DNA of 64,000 nucleotides from Planctomycetota bacterium (GTDB lineage Bacteria > Planctomycetota > UBA1135 > GCA-002686595): assembly GCA_016712565.1 (NCBI GenBank), contig JADJQU010000005.1, positions 372,001-436,000 of the forward strand, given 5' to 3'. The notes under the pieces are model-generated. The model was not told the origin of the DNA and made no database searches. It saw only the letters and a list, made by a program, of their open reading frames with translations. This document shows positions 46,001-55,298 of this stretch, in pieces (position 1 is the first letter of the stretch; each line of letters starts with the position of its first letter). The position numbers were made by a program, and so were the translations under genes.

Positions 46001-46278
46001 GGGTGGGCTCGCGGGCCGTGGGAGTCTAGTCTCCTGATCGAGGAGTGCGCTGACAAACTCGGCCCGCCTGCGGCTCCCTGGCGAAGGGGCCGTTCCTGCG
46101 CATGTTGCAGCGATTCCGCCGTTGCGGCGGCGAGGTCGCGGTTTCCCCGTGCCCCTTGGCCCACGCTTGTTCGCGGGACCCGCGGCCTTGGGCGGGTCTT
46201 GATGCGAGGCGAGGCGCCGGGGCGGCGGCCTGCTCGGGTTGGATTCGCGGGGCCCCCGTGCCAGAATCCGCGCCCCGC

Positions 46279-48237
46279 ATGGGCCTGGAACTGATTGGGA
46301 TCCTCCGGCGCTTCGGCGCGACAACGGTCCTCGACGGCGTTTCGCTGGTCGTCGACCGGGGCGACTGCCATGCCTTCCTGGGCCACAACGGCGCCGGGAA
46401 GACCACCACCATGCGCATTGCGCTGGGGCTCGACCCGCACTTCGAGGGCCAGGTCCTCGTGGACGGCTTCGATGCGCGCAAGCACCCCCGGGAGGCCCGG
46501 GCGCGGCTTTCGGGCCTGATCGAAGTTCCGGGCTTCCACGGCTGGCTCGACGGCGAGACCAACCTGGCCTGGTTGGCGCGGCTCCAGGGCATGGGCGCCC
46601 GCGAGTCGAGGGTCGAGGCGCGCCGGCTGTTGGGGCTGGTGGGGCTCGATCAGGCCGGGGGCAAACCCGTGCGGGCCTTCTCCCAGGGCATGCGCCAGCG
46701 GCTGGGAATTGCCCAGACGCTGATCGGCAAGCCCTCGGTGGTCTTGCTCGACGAGCCCACCAATGGGCTCGATCCGGAGGGCATCGCCGAGGTGCGCGAG
46801 CTGCTCGCGCGACTGACGCGCGAGGAGGGGTTGACGGTGCTCGTCTCGAGCCACCAACTCGCGCAACTGGCGGGCCTGTGCAACAAGATCTCGGTGCTGC
46901 AGCGCGGCCGCCTCTTGGTCAGCGGGCGCGCCCAGGATCTGCTGACGGATCGGGCCGGGCGCTACCTGATCAGCGGACGCGACGCGGGGGCCCTGGAGCG
47001 CGAGAGCGCGCGGCTGCACCTGCGGCCCCGGATCCACGCCGAGGACGGCATTGCCCGCGAGCGCGATGCGGCGCGCGACGCCGTCGGCGTTCCGTCGGCT
47101 TCTGTCCAGTCCGAATCCACGCCGCCCAGCACGACGCTCGTGGTGGAGCTCGACCATCGGGATCCCGCCCTGGTCCTGCGGACCCTGGTGGGCGCCGGCC
47201 TCGAGCTCTCGCGCTTTGCTCCCTACCCGGTCACCCTGGAGGAGATCTATCTGCGGCAGGCGGCCCAGGCACGGTCCCTCGGTGCCGTTCGCGCGGGCGC
47301 TCCGGTCACCGCGCAGGCGCCACCGCCCCGGGCCACGCCGCCGCCGCCCCAGGAAAGGCGGGCACCTCGCGCCCCGGTGCTGGTCACCGCGGGCTACGAA
47401 CTTTCCCGCGCCTGGTCGAAGGGATCGCTGCTCTTGGCGGTGGCCCTGCCCGCCGTGCTTTCGGCCGCGGACATCTACCGCAGCCACGACCGCGTGATGG
47501 AAAACGCGGCGCTCGTGGCGCGGGGTGATCTGGCCACGGCCACGGACGTCACCGCCTTCCAGGCCCTGACCGAAGGACTTCAGGCCGGTCTGCCGTTGTG
47601 CGCGGCGGTGGTGATCGCCATCAGCAGCCAGACCCTGGCGAGCGAACTGGCCCACGGCACCCTGCGCAATCTCCTGCTGCGGCCGGTGCTGCGTTGGCAG
47701 GCGGTCCTCGGCAAGGCCATGGCGCTGGTGCTCTTGACGCTGTTCGCCTACGCGGTGCTGGCCCTGGCCGCGCTCCTGTGCGCCAGGCTGTGGTTCGAAT
47801 TCGGCGACGTGACCGAGCTGCTGCCGGACGGCCAGCGATTTGCCCTGGTTCCCGCCCAGGAATTGTGGCCGGACTTCTGGCGCGCGCTCTATGCCCCGAT
47901 CCTGCCCCTGGTGGCCTGGAGCGCGGTGGGTGTCTGCGCCTCCGCCGTGGCCCGCAGCGGCGCCCTGGCCATGGCCCTGGGCCTAGGGGCCTTCGTCTTC
48001 ACGGACCTGGCGCGCGCCCTGGCCCGGGACAGCGGCGCCGAGGGCTGGTTGCTTTCGGCCCACCTGCCTTCGCCCCTGGGCGACACCTCCTTCCTGTCCT
48101 ACTACTCCGATCTCTCGCAGGGCATCTCCAACGCCGAGTTCCTCCACGCTCCGACCCAGTGGACGGCGCCCCTGGTGTGGTTCACCCTGGCCCTGTGCTT
48201 CGCCATGTTCTCCCTGGGCCGCAAGAGCATCCCATGA
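46279..48237 (+). CDS. ABC transporter, ATPase and permease in one chain
   Basis: The 652-residue protein joins an ATPase and a membrane domain. Residues 1-220 are an ABC domain with Walker A GHNGAGKTTT (35-44), signature FSQGMRQRLG and Walker B VVLLDEPTNGLDP. A linker with a proline-rich stretch (APPPRATPPPPQ) leads to a permease of about six helices of the ABC-2 type (ITLASELAHGTLRNLLLRPVLR-like ASELAHGTLRNLLLRPV, SAVGVCASAVARSGALAMAL). ABC-2 exporters move polysaccharides, drugs or cofactors out of the cell. Usually the two parts are separate genes, so the fusion is notable. Its stop overlaps the next ATG by 4 nt. Confidence 0.8.
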   Translation: MGLELIGILRRFGATTVLDGVSLVVDRGDCHAFLGHNGAGKTTTMRIALGLDPHFEGQVLVDGFDARKHPREARARLSGLIEVPGFHGWLDGETNLAWLARLQGMGARESRVEARRLLGLVGLDQAGGKPVRAFSQGMRQRLGIAQTLIGKPSVVLLDEPTNGLDPEGIAEVRELLARLTREEGLTVLVSSHQLAQLAGLCNKISVLQRGRLLVSGRAQDLLTDRAGRYLISGRDAGALERESARLHLRPRIHAEDGIARERDAARDAVGVPSASVQSESTPPSTTLVVELDHRDPALVLRTLVGAGLELSRFAPYPVTLEEIYLRQAAQARSLGAVRAGAPVTAQAPPPRATPPPPQERRAPRAPVLVTAGYELSRAWSKGSLLLAVALPAVLSAADIYRSHDRVMENAALVARGDLATATDVTAFQALTEGLQAGLPLCAAVVIAISSQTLASELAHGTLRNLLLRPVLRWQAVLGKAMALVLLTLFAYAVLALAALLCARLWFEFGDVTELLPDGQRFALVPAQELWPDFWRALYAPILPLVAWSAVGVCASAVARSGALAMALGLGAFVFTDLARALARDSGAEGWLLSAHLPSPLGDTSFLSYYSDLSQGISNAEFLHAPTQWTAPLVWFTLALCFAMFSLGRKSIP

Positions 48238-49238
48238 ATCGCCGCCATGCCTGGGCCGCGGCCGCGGAGGCCTGCTTCGTGGGACTGTGCCTGTCCGGCT
48301 GCCTATTCCCCGGGGACGGGCTGCCCAAGGAACCGCCGCCCCTGGCGGCGATGCAGGAGCCCACGGAACTTCTGGGGGAGCCCGCCGACGAATGGGAACG
48401 CGCCACTCTGGCGCCGGGTTCCTTCAGCGGCCTAGAGACCAGCGACGCGCGGGCCACCCTCGATGCGCTGCTGGAGGCGCCCGAGGGGCTCCTCGTGTCC
48501 CGCGTGGTGGAGAACTCGCCCGCGGAGCAGGCCGGCCTGCAGGCCGGTGACCTGTTGCTCGCCTGTCGGGTGCTGCCCGATGGCGCGGAGAAGAGCCTGG
48601 CCTGGACCTCGGAATGGCGCGGGATCGAGTTGGAGACGGCACCGGGCACCGCCGTCGAAGTGGCGGTGGAGCGCGGCGGCGTCGAACGGCGCGCCACGCT
48701 GACTCTGGTGCAGCGCTTCCGCCCGGCGGAACGCGTCCTGGCCGCGCGCCTGCGGGAGGAGCAGCGTTCCGGAATCGTGGTGCGCGCCTCCACCGAGGTG
48801 GAAGCGCGCCGGGCCTCGATCGCACCCGGCGCGGGCGCGGTGGTGGTGGGCCTCTCCGAGGACAGCCCCTGGCGCGCCGCGGGCCTGAACTTCGAGGACC
48901 TGATCGTCACCGTGGACGGCGAACCCCTGCCCGCGCCCGACGTGTTGATCGGTCGCATCCGGCAGGCGGAGGAGGGCGCGCGCATGAAGCTCGGCCTCTG
49001 GCGCCAGGAGGGCGTCGTCGACCTCGAGGTCCCGCTCAGCGAGCGCGAGCACGAGCTGCGGGAAATTTCGATTCCGCCGCTGTTCTCCTACGAGCGCTCG
49101 CGGGATGCGAGCGAGACCAGCGTGCTCTTGGGCCTGATCCTGGTCGAACAGACCCGCGCCGCGTGGTCCTTCCGGCTCCTGTGGCTGATCCAGTTCTCCG
49201 GCGGCGACGCGGACCGGCTCGAGAAGGTCGCCCATTGA
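48234..49238 (+). CDS. Lipoprotein with two PDZ-like domains
   Basis: The 334-residue protein starts with a signal peptide and lipobox LCLSGC (Cys23). PDZ-like domain 1 lies at about 60-150 (LLVSRVVENSPAEQAGLQAGDLLL). PDZ-like domain 2 lies at about 180-265 (AVVVGLSEDSPWRAAGLNFEDL, IVTVDGEPLPAPDVLIGRIR). No protease domain is attached, so it likely acts as a peptide-binding scaffold or a partner of the exporter. It overlaps both neighbours by 4 nt, and so is translationally coupled to the ABC transporter upstream and the FG-GAP protein downstream. Confidence 0.75.
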   Translation: MNRRHAWAAAAEACFVGLCLSGCLFPGDGLPKEPPPLAAMQEPTELLGEPADEWERATLAPGSFSGLETSDARATLDALLEAPEGLLVSRVVENSPAEQAGLQAGDLLLACRVLPDGAEKSLAWTSEWRGIELETAPGTAVEVAVERGGVERRATLTLVQRFRPAERVLAARLREEQRSGIVVRASTEVEARRASIAPGAGAVVVGLSEDSPWRAAGLNFEDLIVTVDGEPLPAPDVLIGRIRQAEEGARMKLGLWRQEGVVDLEVPLSEREHELREISIPPLFSYERSRDASETSVLLGLILVEQTRAAWSFRLLWLIQFSGGDADRLEKVAH

Positions 49239-50845
49239 AGCCCTCGCTCGCCCTGCCGCAACTCGGCCTGTCCCCCCGGACCGGGACGGCCGTGGCCCTC
49301 CTGCTGGGCCTCGTCCCCGCTTCCGGGGCACCCCAGGACGCGCGCCGTGCCGCCCAGGTCAGCGTGTTCAGCGCCGGCGAGGGGCGCGCCGTGAGCGACG
49401 GACTCCTGGCGGACCTCGACGGCGACGGTGCGGAGGATCTGCTGCTGTCGCTGTCGCGCGACGGTGGCGGCCGCGAGCTGGCGCTGTTCCGAGCGCGCAA
49501 GGACCCCAAGCTGCCGCGCTTCGCGGGACCCGCGGACGTTTCGATCGAGCTGACGCTCGATGTGGTGGCCTTCGCCGCCGGGGAACTGGACGGGACCAGT
49601 GCCGGCGCGGAGGTGGTGCTCTTCAGTGCCCGCGGCGCTTTCCTGTGCCGCGCCCTGGCCCCGGCGGAGAAGCGCTACGGCAAGCTCGTGGAATGTGATC
49701 TCCTGTGGCAGTTGGCCGACCTGCAGGAGTGCAGCGCCTATCCCGCGGGCCTCGAGGACCTGGATCGCGACGGCCGGCTCGACGTGGTGCTGCCGGAGAG
49801 CGGCGGCTACGCCGTGGCCCTGGCCGCGGGCGGTTTTTCCCGGGTCCAACGCCTGCGCGTGCCCCAGGAGCCGCCGGAGGTGTCGTCGGGCGGCATCCGA
49901 GCCGCTGCCGTGGACAAGGGCGGCGGGCGCACCGCCTCCTTCGAGATTTCCTTCGGCAGCACCGAGGGCCGGCGGCGCACCCTGGTGTCCGTGGAGGAGG
50001 AGGTGCCCGCTCCCCAGCTGGCGGACTTCGATGGCGACGGCCGCCTCGACCTCCAGGCCCAGGGCGAGCGCACCCTGTGGATCTGGCTGCAGGCCGCCGA
50101 CGGCTCCTTCCCCGGGGCGCCTTCGCGCGCCTTTCCCCTGCCCGTGCCCGCCGATCGCACCCGGCGCCTGGACGCGTCCTACTCCGCCCATGTGGTGGAC
50201 GCCGATCGCGACGGCAAAAGTGACGTGGTGATCCTGGCCGGGGACAAGCGTTCCGAGGACGTGCGCACGCAGCTCTTGCTGTTCCTCCAGGGCAAGGGCC
50301 GCGGCGAGGCCGCGAAGACCGCCTCCGCGCCGCTGTTCGGTCCCAAGAACCTCCCCCAGCAGCTCCTGGTGCTGGGCGGCTTCGGGCTCGGTTCCTACTT
50401 CGAGGACGTGGACGGCGACGGCCGGCCTGAGTTCTTCGTCCGCAGCGTGCGACCGGACCTGATCGACCAGTTGCGCACGGCGAGCAGCGAGAGCGTCGAC
50501 GCCGACGTGCTCGTTTATCGAAACGAGAACGGCGAGTTGTCGCGCAAGCCCGTGCTCTCCTGGCGCGTCCCGATCCCGATCCGCGACTTCGACTTGACCT
50601 TGCGCCTGGTGGGGGACCTGGACGGCGACCGCATGGCCGACCTGGCGGTGCGCTCGGAGCCGGAACGTCTGCGGTTCCTGGCCATCCGGCGCGCGAAGGA
50701 GGGCTGGACCCTGGATCCGAAGCCGCTCTACGAGACCTCGATCCACGAGGACGCCGAAATCCTGCTCCTGCGCCGCGGCGACCGCGCCTCACGGGACGTG
50801 GCGGTGCTCGAAAAGAACCAGATCATGGTGATCCGTTTCCCGTGA
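49235..50845 (+). CDS. Exported FG-GAP/VCBS-repeat protein
   Basis: From a TTG start that overlaps the PDZ-gene stop (TTGA), the protein has 536 residues with a hydrophobic leader (TAVALLLGLVPASGAPQ). It carries at least five FG-GAP-type calcium loops, such as LADLDGDGAEDLLLS, LEDLDRDGRLDVVLP, LADFDGDGRLDLQ, VVDADRDGKSDVVIL, EDVDGDGRPEFFV and VGDLDGDRMADLAV. These form beta-propeller blades like integrin alpha subunits. A surface or periplasmic binding role is likely. The TTG is supported by the overlap and leader; no other start gives a signal peptide. Confidence 0.75.
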   Translation: MKPSLALPQLGLSPRTGTAVALLLGLVPASGAPQDARRAAQVSVFSAGEGRAVSDGLLADLDGDGAEDLLLSLSRDGGGRELALFRARKDPKLPRFAGPADVSIELTLDVVAFAAGELDGTSAGAEVVLFSARGAFLCRALAPAEKRYGKLVECDLLWQLADLQECSAYPAGLEDLDRDGRLDVVLPESGGYAVALAAGGFSRVQRLRVPQEPPEVSSGGIRAAAVDKGGGRTASFEISFGSTEGRRRTLVSVEEEVPAPQLADFDGDGRLDLQAQGERTLWIWLQAADGSFPGAPSRAFPLPVPADRTRRLDASYSAHVVDADRDGKSDVVILAGDKRSEDVRTQLLLFLQGKGRGEAAKTASAPLFGPKNLPQQLLVLGGFGLGSYFEDVDGDGRPEFFVRSVRPDLIDQLRTASSESVDADVLVYRNENGELSRKPVLSWRVPIPIRDFDLTLRLVGDLDGDRMADLAVRSEPERLRFLAIRRAKEGWTLDPKPLYETSIHEDAEILLLRRGDRASRDVAVLEKNQIMVIRFP

Positions 50846-52581
50846 ATTCCCTCGGCACCCTGGGCCTGCTGCTCGCGCCCCTTTCCTGGGTTCTCTCCGG
50901 CGATCGCCTGGAGCTGGCCCAGACTCTCGCGCCGGGGTTCGTCGTTTCCGACCACCGCCTGGTGGACCTCGAGTTCCAGGGGGCGGAGGGGAGCGCCGCG
51001 GCTCCCTCGGCCGCGAAGGAACTGGTGGTGCTCGGGGCCTCGGGGGAGGTCCGCGTGTTCGCCTCGCGAGCGGACGGGTCCCCGGGCAAGGGGCCGCTCC
51101 ACGCCCTGGAGGAGGGACCGCCCGGGCGCATTCCCGATCCCGCCCGGTCCCTGGTGGATCTGATGCGGATGGAGGGCCGCCAGGGCCTGGACCTGGTGGT
51201 CGTGGGGCCCCGCGACACCCGCGTCTATCCCCGCGGAGCCCAGGGCTTCTCCGCCGAGGGCGTGGTGCTCGCGCGTCGGGCCTTCCACGGCCTGCGGGTG
51301 GGCGCGCCGCGCTTCGTGGACGTGGCCCAGGACGTCAACGGCGACGGCCGCGCCGATCTCGTGGTGCCGGCCACGGATTCCCTGAAGCTCTGGCTCGCGG
51401 GCCCGCCCCGGGTCGAGCCCCAGGGGGGCACGGCGTGGCCCAACTTCGCCCTGGTGGCGAGTCTCTCCGTGGACGTCTCCCAGAGCGCACAGACCGACGG
51501 CGAAAAACTCTCCGACGTGCTCTCGGCCTCGTTTTCCATTCCGGCGCTGTCGGCCCGGGACGTCAACGGCGATGGCCGGCCCGACCTCACGGTTTCCCAG
51601 GGCGACGTGCGCGCCTTCCACCTCCAGGCGGCGGACGCCACCTTCCCCCAGACGCCCACGGTCCAGGTGGACCTTTCGATCTTCCGCGACACGATCGAGA
51701 AGGCAGAGCTGCGCCCGGGGCACACCCTGGCCGCCAGCGACGACGCCACCTACGAGACCCGCGACCTGGACCTGGACGGGATTCCCGACTACGTGATCGC
51801 CCACCGTCGCAAGGTGTGGGTCTTCCACGGCGGACCGGACGGTCCCCAGTTCAGCAAGCCCTCTTCGATCTTCAAGACCGCCGACGACATCACGGCGCTG
51901 CAGCTGTTGCGCCTGGACGGCGACGAGTTTCCGGACCTCCTGCTGATCAAGGTGCAGGTGCCGACCATCGCGGCCCTGGTGCGCGGGATCTTCGGCGAGT
52001 GGGACGTGGAGGTGGCCGCCGCGGGCTACCTGTCCCAGGGCGGCCGGGCCTTCGAGGACAAGCCCTCCAAGCGCGGTGAACTGGCGGTGCGTCTGCCCGC
52101 GATCCTGCGGCTGGTGCGCAATCCCGAGTCCTTCCTCAAGCGTTTCGAGGACGTGGGCGCGCGCTTCCGCCGCAGCGTGTGGGGCGACTTCGACGGCAGC
52201 GGCGTGCGCGACGTGGTGTTGGCTTCCGAGGACGGTTCCCGCCTGGAATTGTGGCTTTCCGGCTCCGACGCCCAGAAGGGCGGGCGAGAGCTCGACGGCG
52301 AGGCGCTCCTGTCCCAACTCCTGTTCGAGGATCCGCAGCGGGTCTGGGACTTGGATCGCATCGCGGGCTGGCTCGGCGGCATCGCCGAACGCCGCACCGC
52401 GATCCTGACCGGGGGCAAGCCCAGCGTGGCCCAGTTTCCGATCCGGCCCTGGGACGAGGCGCGCATCGAGAAGCTGGAGGCCGCGGACCTGGACGGCGAC
52501 GGCCGCGACGAGATCGTCCTGGCGTACACGCTGCTCTCCGGCGGCGAGCGCGTCTTCGACGTGCTCCGGCTGGTCCGCTGA
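50842..52581 (+). CDS. Exported FG-GAP/VCBS-repeat protein, paralogue of the preceding gene
   Basis: The 579-residue protein starts at a GTG inside the stop of the gene before it (GTGA) and has a short hydrophobic leader (TLGLLLAPLSWVLSG). Calcium-loop blades include AQDVNGDGRADLVVP, ARDVNGDGRPDLTVS, TRDLDLDGIPDYVI, RLDGDEFPDLLLI, WGDFDGSGVRDVVL and AADLDGDGRDEIVLA. It closely resembles the preceding gene in layout and ends the operon that begins with the ABC transporter. The two may form a heteromeric surface propeller. Confidence 0.72.
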   Translation: MNSLGTLGLLLAPLSWVLSGDRLELAQTLAPGFVVSDHRLVDLEFQGAEGSAAAPSAAKELVVLGASGEVRVFASRADGSPGKGPLHALEEGPPGRIPDPARSLVDLMRMEGRQGLDLVVVGPRDTRVYPRGAQGFSAEGVVLARRAFHGLRVGAPRFVDVAQDVNGDGRADLVVPATDSLKLWLAGPPRVEPQGGTAWPNFALVASLSVDVSQSAQTDGEKLSDVLSASFSIPALSARDVNGDGRPDLTVSQGDVRAFHLQAADATFPQTPTVQVDLSIFRDTIEKAELRPGHTLAASDDATYETRDLDLDGIPDYVIAHRRKVWVFHGGPDGPQFSKPSSIFKTADDITALQLLRLDGDEFPDLLLIKVQVPTIAALVRGIFGEWDVEVAAAGYLSQGGRAFEDKPSKRGELAVRLPAILRLVRNPESFLKRFEDVGARFRRSVWGDFDGSGVRDVVLASEDGSRLELWLSGSDAQKGGRELDGEALLSQLLFEDPQRVWDLDRIAGWLGGIAERRTAILTGGKPSVAQFPIRPWDEARIEKLEAADLDGDGRDEIVLAYTLLSGGERVFDVLRLVR

Positions 52582-52604
52582 GGCGGCGCGCCCCTCCGCG
52601 GCCC

Positions 52605-53957
52605 TCAGGGACGGGGACGAACGATGGAGATGAGCGACACGCTGCCCACGCTGACCCCGCGCGTGCCGTCGGGGATCAGGTTCTTGTCCGCCGGAGCTCC
52701 GACCAGGACCAGGCCGATTTCCTGCCCCGGGCCCGTGACCGCCAGGGCCGCCGTGGCGGCGCCGAATTGGTCCCCCGTGCCCGCACCGATCCAGGTGGCG
52801 AGCTCGGTGCCGTCGGCGGCGCTGAAGGCCTGCACGTAGCCCCCGCGGGGCAGGTAGCGTTGGGGGGCTCCGGCGAGCAGATCCCGCAGGCCGTCGCCGT
52901 TCAGGTCCGGTCCCAGGGCCACGGAGGTCCCCAGGCGGTCCTCGCTGCCCTGGGAGGCCAGGACGAAGCGCGGCCTGCCCGTTCGGCCGGAGAAGAGGGT
53001 CACCGCGCCGCAGGCGTGCTCGCGGGCCGCTTCCGCTTCCCGCGCGCCCGGCCGGGCCAGGGGCGAGCCCACCAGCAGATCGGCATGGCCGTCGCCGTCG
53101 GTGTCGCCCGCCCCGCACAGGGCCGTGCCGAACTGCTCCCAGGTGCGCTGGCCCCCGAAGGTGGCGAGCACCGAGGCATTGCGCCCCGCGAGCACGCGCA
53201 CGTAGCCGGGGCGATCGAGCCGCGGACAGGGGGCCCCCACGGCCAATTCGGGAATGCCGTCCCCGTCCATGTCCCCTGGGCCGGCCAGGGCGGCGCCGAA
53301 GCGCTCGCCGAATTCCGCGCCGAAGAAGGAATAGCGCACGGTCAGGTCGGCGCCGTCGTAGACGCGCACCACGCCGGAGTTGCGACCGTGAAACCGGGCC
53401 CCCGGGGAGCCCACGGCGAACTCCGTGCGGCCGTCCCCGTCGAGGTCGCCCACGGCGCACACGGCGAAGCCGCATTCGTCGCCTGCGCTGGAGCCCGGGA
53501 CGCGGAACAGGATCTCGGCCGTGGAACCGGAGAACACAAGGGCCTCGCCGCTGGAGCGGCCCCGCGGGGATGCGCCCGGCGCGCCGACGAGCAACTCGTC
53601 CACGCCGTCGCAGTCCAAGTCCCCGATGCGGGCCAGGGAGGAGCCGAAGAGGTCGCCCGCCTTGCTCCCCAGGAGGTTGAGCCGCTCGTGCCAGCGCGGG
53701 CCGGTGAAGACCTTGACCGCGCCGGCCAGGGGGCCCCGCTGGTTGTCGCAGGGAAGCGACACGGCAAAATCCTCACGGCCATCCCCGTCGAAGTCGGAAA
53801 AGCCCGTCACCGAGTAGCCGAAGAGCGACTGGGGCGAGACTCCGAACAGCACGTCCGAGGGGCTCTGGGGGGAGGCCTCCAGGGCCCCGGTCGCGGCAGC
53901 GGAGGCCGCGCACAGGGCCCAGGCCCGACTCCAGAGAAAACCGTGCAGTTTCTTCAT
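52605..53957 (-). CDS. Exported integrin-like FG-GAP propeller protein
   Basis: The 450-residue protein has a signal peptide (WALCAASAAATGALEA) and six to seven clear FG-GAP repeats: FGYSVTGFSDFDGDGREDFA, FGSSLARIGDLDCDGVDELL, CGFAVCAVGDLDGDGRTEFA, FGAALAGPGDMDGDGIPELA, FGTALCGAGDTDGDGHADLL and LGTSVALGPDLNGDGLRDLL. Each follows the FG...GAxDxDGDG...DLxVGAP pattern of integrin alpha propellers. It is a secreted or surface protein of unknown ligand, convergent with the two other FG-GAP genes (24 bp between stops). Confidence 0.82.
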   Translation of the reverse strand: MKKLHGFLWSRAWALCAASAAATGALEASPQSPSDVLFGVSPQSLFGYSVTGFSDFDGDGREDFAVSLPCDNQRGPLAGAVKVFTGPRWHERLNLLGSKAGDLFGSSLARIGDLDCDGVDELLVGAPGASPRGRSSGEALVFSGSTAEILFRVPGSSAGDECGFAVCAVGDLDGDGRTEFAVGSPGARFHGRNSGVVRVYDGADLTVRYSFFGAEFGERFGAALAGPGDMDGDGIPELAVGAPCPRLDRPGYVRVLAGRNASVLATFGGQRTWEQFGTALCGAGDTDGDGHADLLVGSPLARPGAREAEAAREHACGAVTLFSGRTGRPRFVLASQGSEDRLGTSVALGPDLNGDGLRDLLAGAPQRYLPRGGYVQAFSAADGTELATWIGAGTGDQFGAATAALAVTGPGQEIGLVLVGAPADKNLIPDGTRGVSVGSVSLISIVRPRP

Positions 53958-54155
53958 GTGGGGGGGGCTCTCTGGGGCGCGAACCCGGGGCTTCCCTGGA
54001 TCCTGGCTCCCGGCGGCGAATCCCGCAACCGCCCCGTGGGAAGCGGGTCCAGATCCGGGATCCCAGGATCCGATCAGGTGCGCAGAGGCGGCGTGTGCAT
54101 CTGGTGAGCGCCTGAGATAGGGTCTAGCCTCCACCGTTCCCTCCTCCATGACTCC

Positions 54156-55217
54156 ATGACTCCGTTTCGACGCGCCAGCGACTTTGCCGGGATGCCCGGG
54201 CGACCGGACGTCGCCACGGCGGATTTCGACGCCACCCAGGGGGGGTTGTTCTCTGCGGACGACGTGCGCCGCCTGATGCGCATCGAATTCGAGCGGGCCC
54301 AGCGCTACCACTACCCCCTGGCCTGCTTCCTGATCGCCGTGGACCGCCTGGACCGGTTGAACGACCTCTACGGCATGGAGACCCGCGACACGATTCTGAC
54401 CTCGCTCGCGGAATTGGTCCGCACGGAGACCCGGGCCAGCGACCTCCTGGGGGTCATGGTAGACGACCGGCTCTTGGTGCTCGTGCCCCACACCGCGCGG
54501 GCCGGGGCGGACGCGCTGGCGCGCCGACTCCTGGACGGCGCCAAGCGACTGAAATTCGAATCCGACGGGCGCACCGTGAGGGTCACCCTGTCCGTGGGCG
54601 GTTCCCACAACCAGAGCGCCAAGCCGACCCAGCGACTGTTTTACGAGACCCTCCTGGCCGTGGCGGAGTCGGGGCTCGACGTGGCGCTGCAGGCGGGCGG
54701 GGACCGGTTCGTGCACACGGAACTGTACGACTGGTTCCAGCGCCGGGCCGAACGCACCCTGCCCAGCGGCATCGAGTCGCCCACGCCCAGCCCCGGCGCC
54801 CTCCTGGGACAGGACGGTCCGGGGACGCCCAAGGCCGTCTACGTGGACGGCATGCGCATCCTCGCGGGCATCGGCTCCGACTCGCGGCCGCCCGAGGCAC
54901 GCACCGCGGCCGAGGCGGAGGCCCAGGCCGACCGCGCGGGCATGGAGCAGCGCGAGCTGGACTACCAGCGCCAGATCGACAACCTCGAGCGGCGCATTTC
55001 AAAACTGAACGACATGCTGGCCAAGACCGAAGAGGACTTGGCTCGCATGGCGGCGACGAAAGACATCGACACGGGCGTGGCTTCGGTCTACAGGAACGTT
55101 CAGGGCGTGGCGGCACTCGACGAGGCCAAGGCCTTGAAGAAGGACCTCATGCAGAAGATCTTCGAGGCCAACCTCGAGCTCAAGAACGCCGTCACCAAGC
55201 ACAGTCCGCCGGCCTGA
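54156..55217 (+). CDS. Degenerate GGDEF-domain protein with C-terminal coiled coil
   Basis: In this 353-residue protein, residues about 36-180 fold like a diguanylate cyclase (MRIEFERAQRYHYPLACFLIAVDRLDRLNDLYG, LTSLAELVRTETRASDLLGV, RRLLDGAKRL, VTLSVGG). Where GGDEF should be, the sequence is VMVDDRLLVL (near residues 102-106), so cyclase activity is unlikely and a binding role is more probable. A linker leads to a heptad-rich coiled coil at about 255-350 (ERRISKLNDMLAKTEEDLARM, ALKKDLMQKIFEANLELKNAV). It is 81 bp upstream of the actin-like gene and may be its partner. Confidence 0.7.
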   Translation: MTPFRRASDFAGMPGRPDVATADFDATQGGLFSADDVRRLMRIEFERAQRYHYPLACFLIAVDRLDRLNDLYGMETRDTILTSLAELVRTETRASDLLGVMVDDRLLVLVPHTARAGADALARRLLDGAKRLKFESDGRTVRVTLSVGGSHNQSAKPTQRLFYETLLAVAESGLDVALQAGGDRFVHTELYDWFQRRAERTLPSGIESPTPSPGALLGQDGPGTPKAVYVDGMRILAGIGSDSRPPEARTAAEAEAQADRAGMEQRELDYQRQIDNLERRISKLNDMLAKTEEDLARMAATKDIDTGVASVYRNVQGVAALDEAKALKKDLMQKIFEANLELKNAVTKHSPPA

Positions 55218-55298
55218 ACGCCGGTACCCCCCCGGCCCAGGCGCCGCGGGCGATCCGCATCCCACTCCATTCCGTAGCAACGCACTCAGGAACCATCC

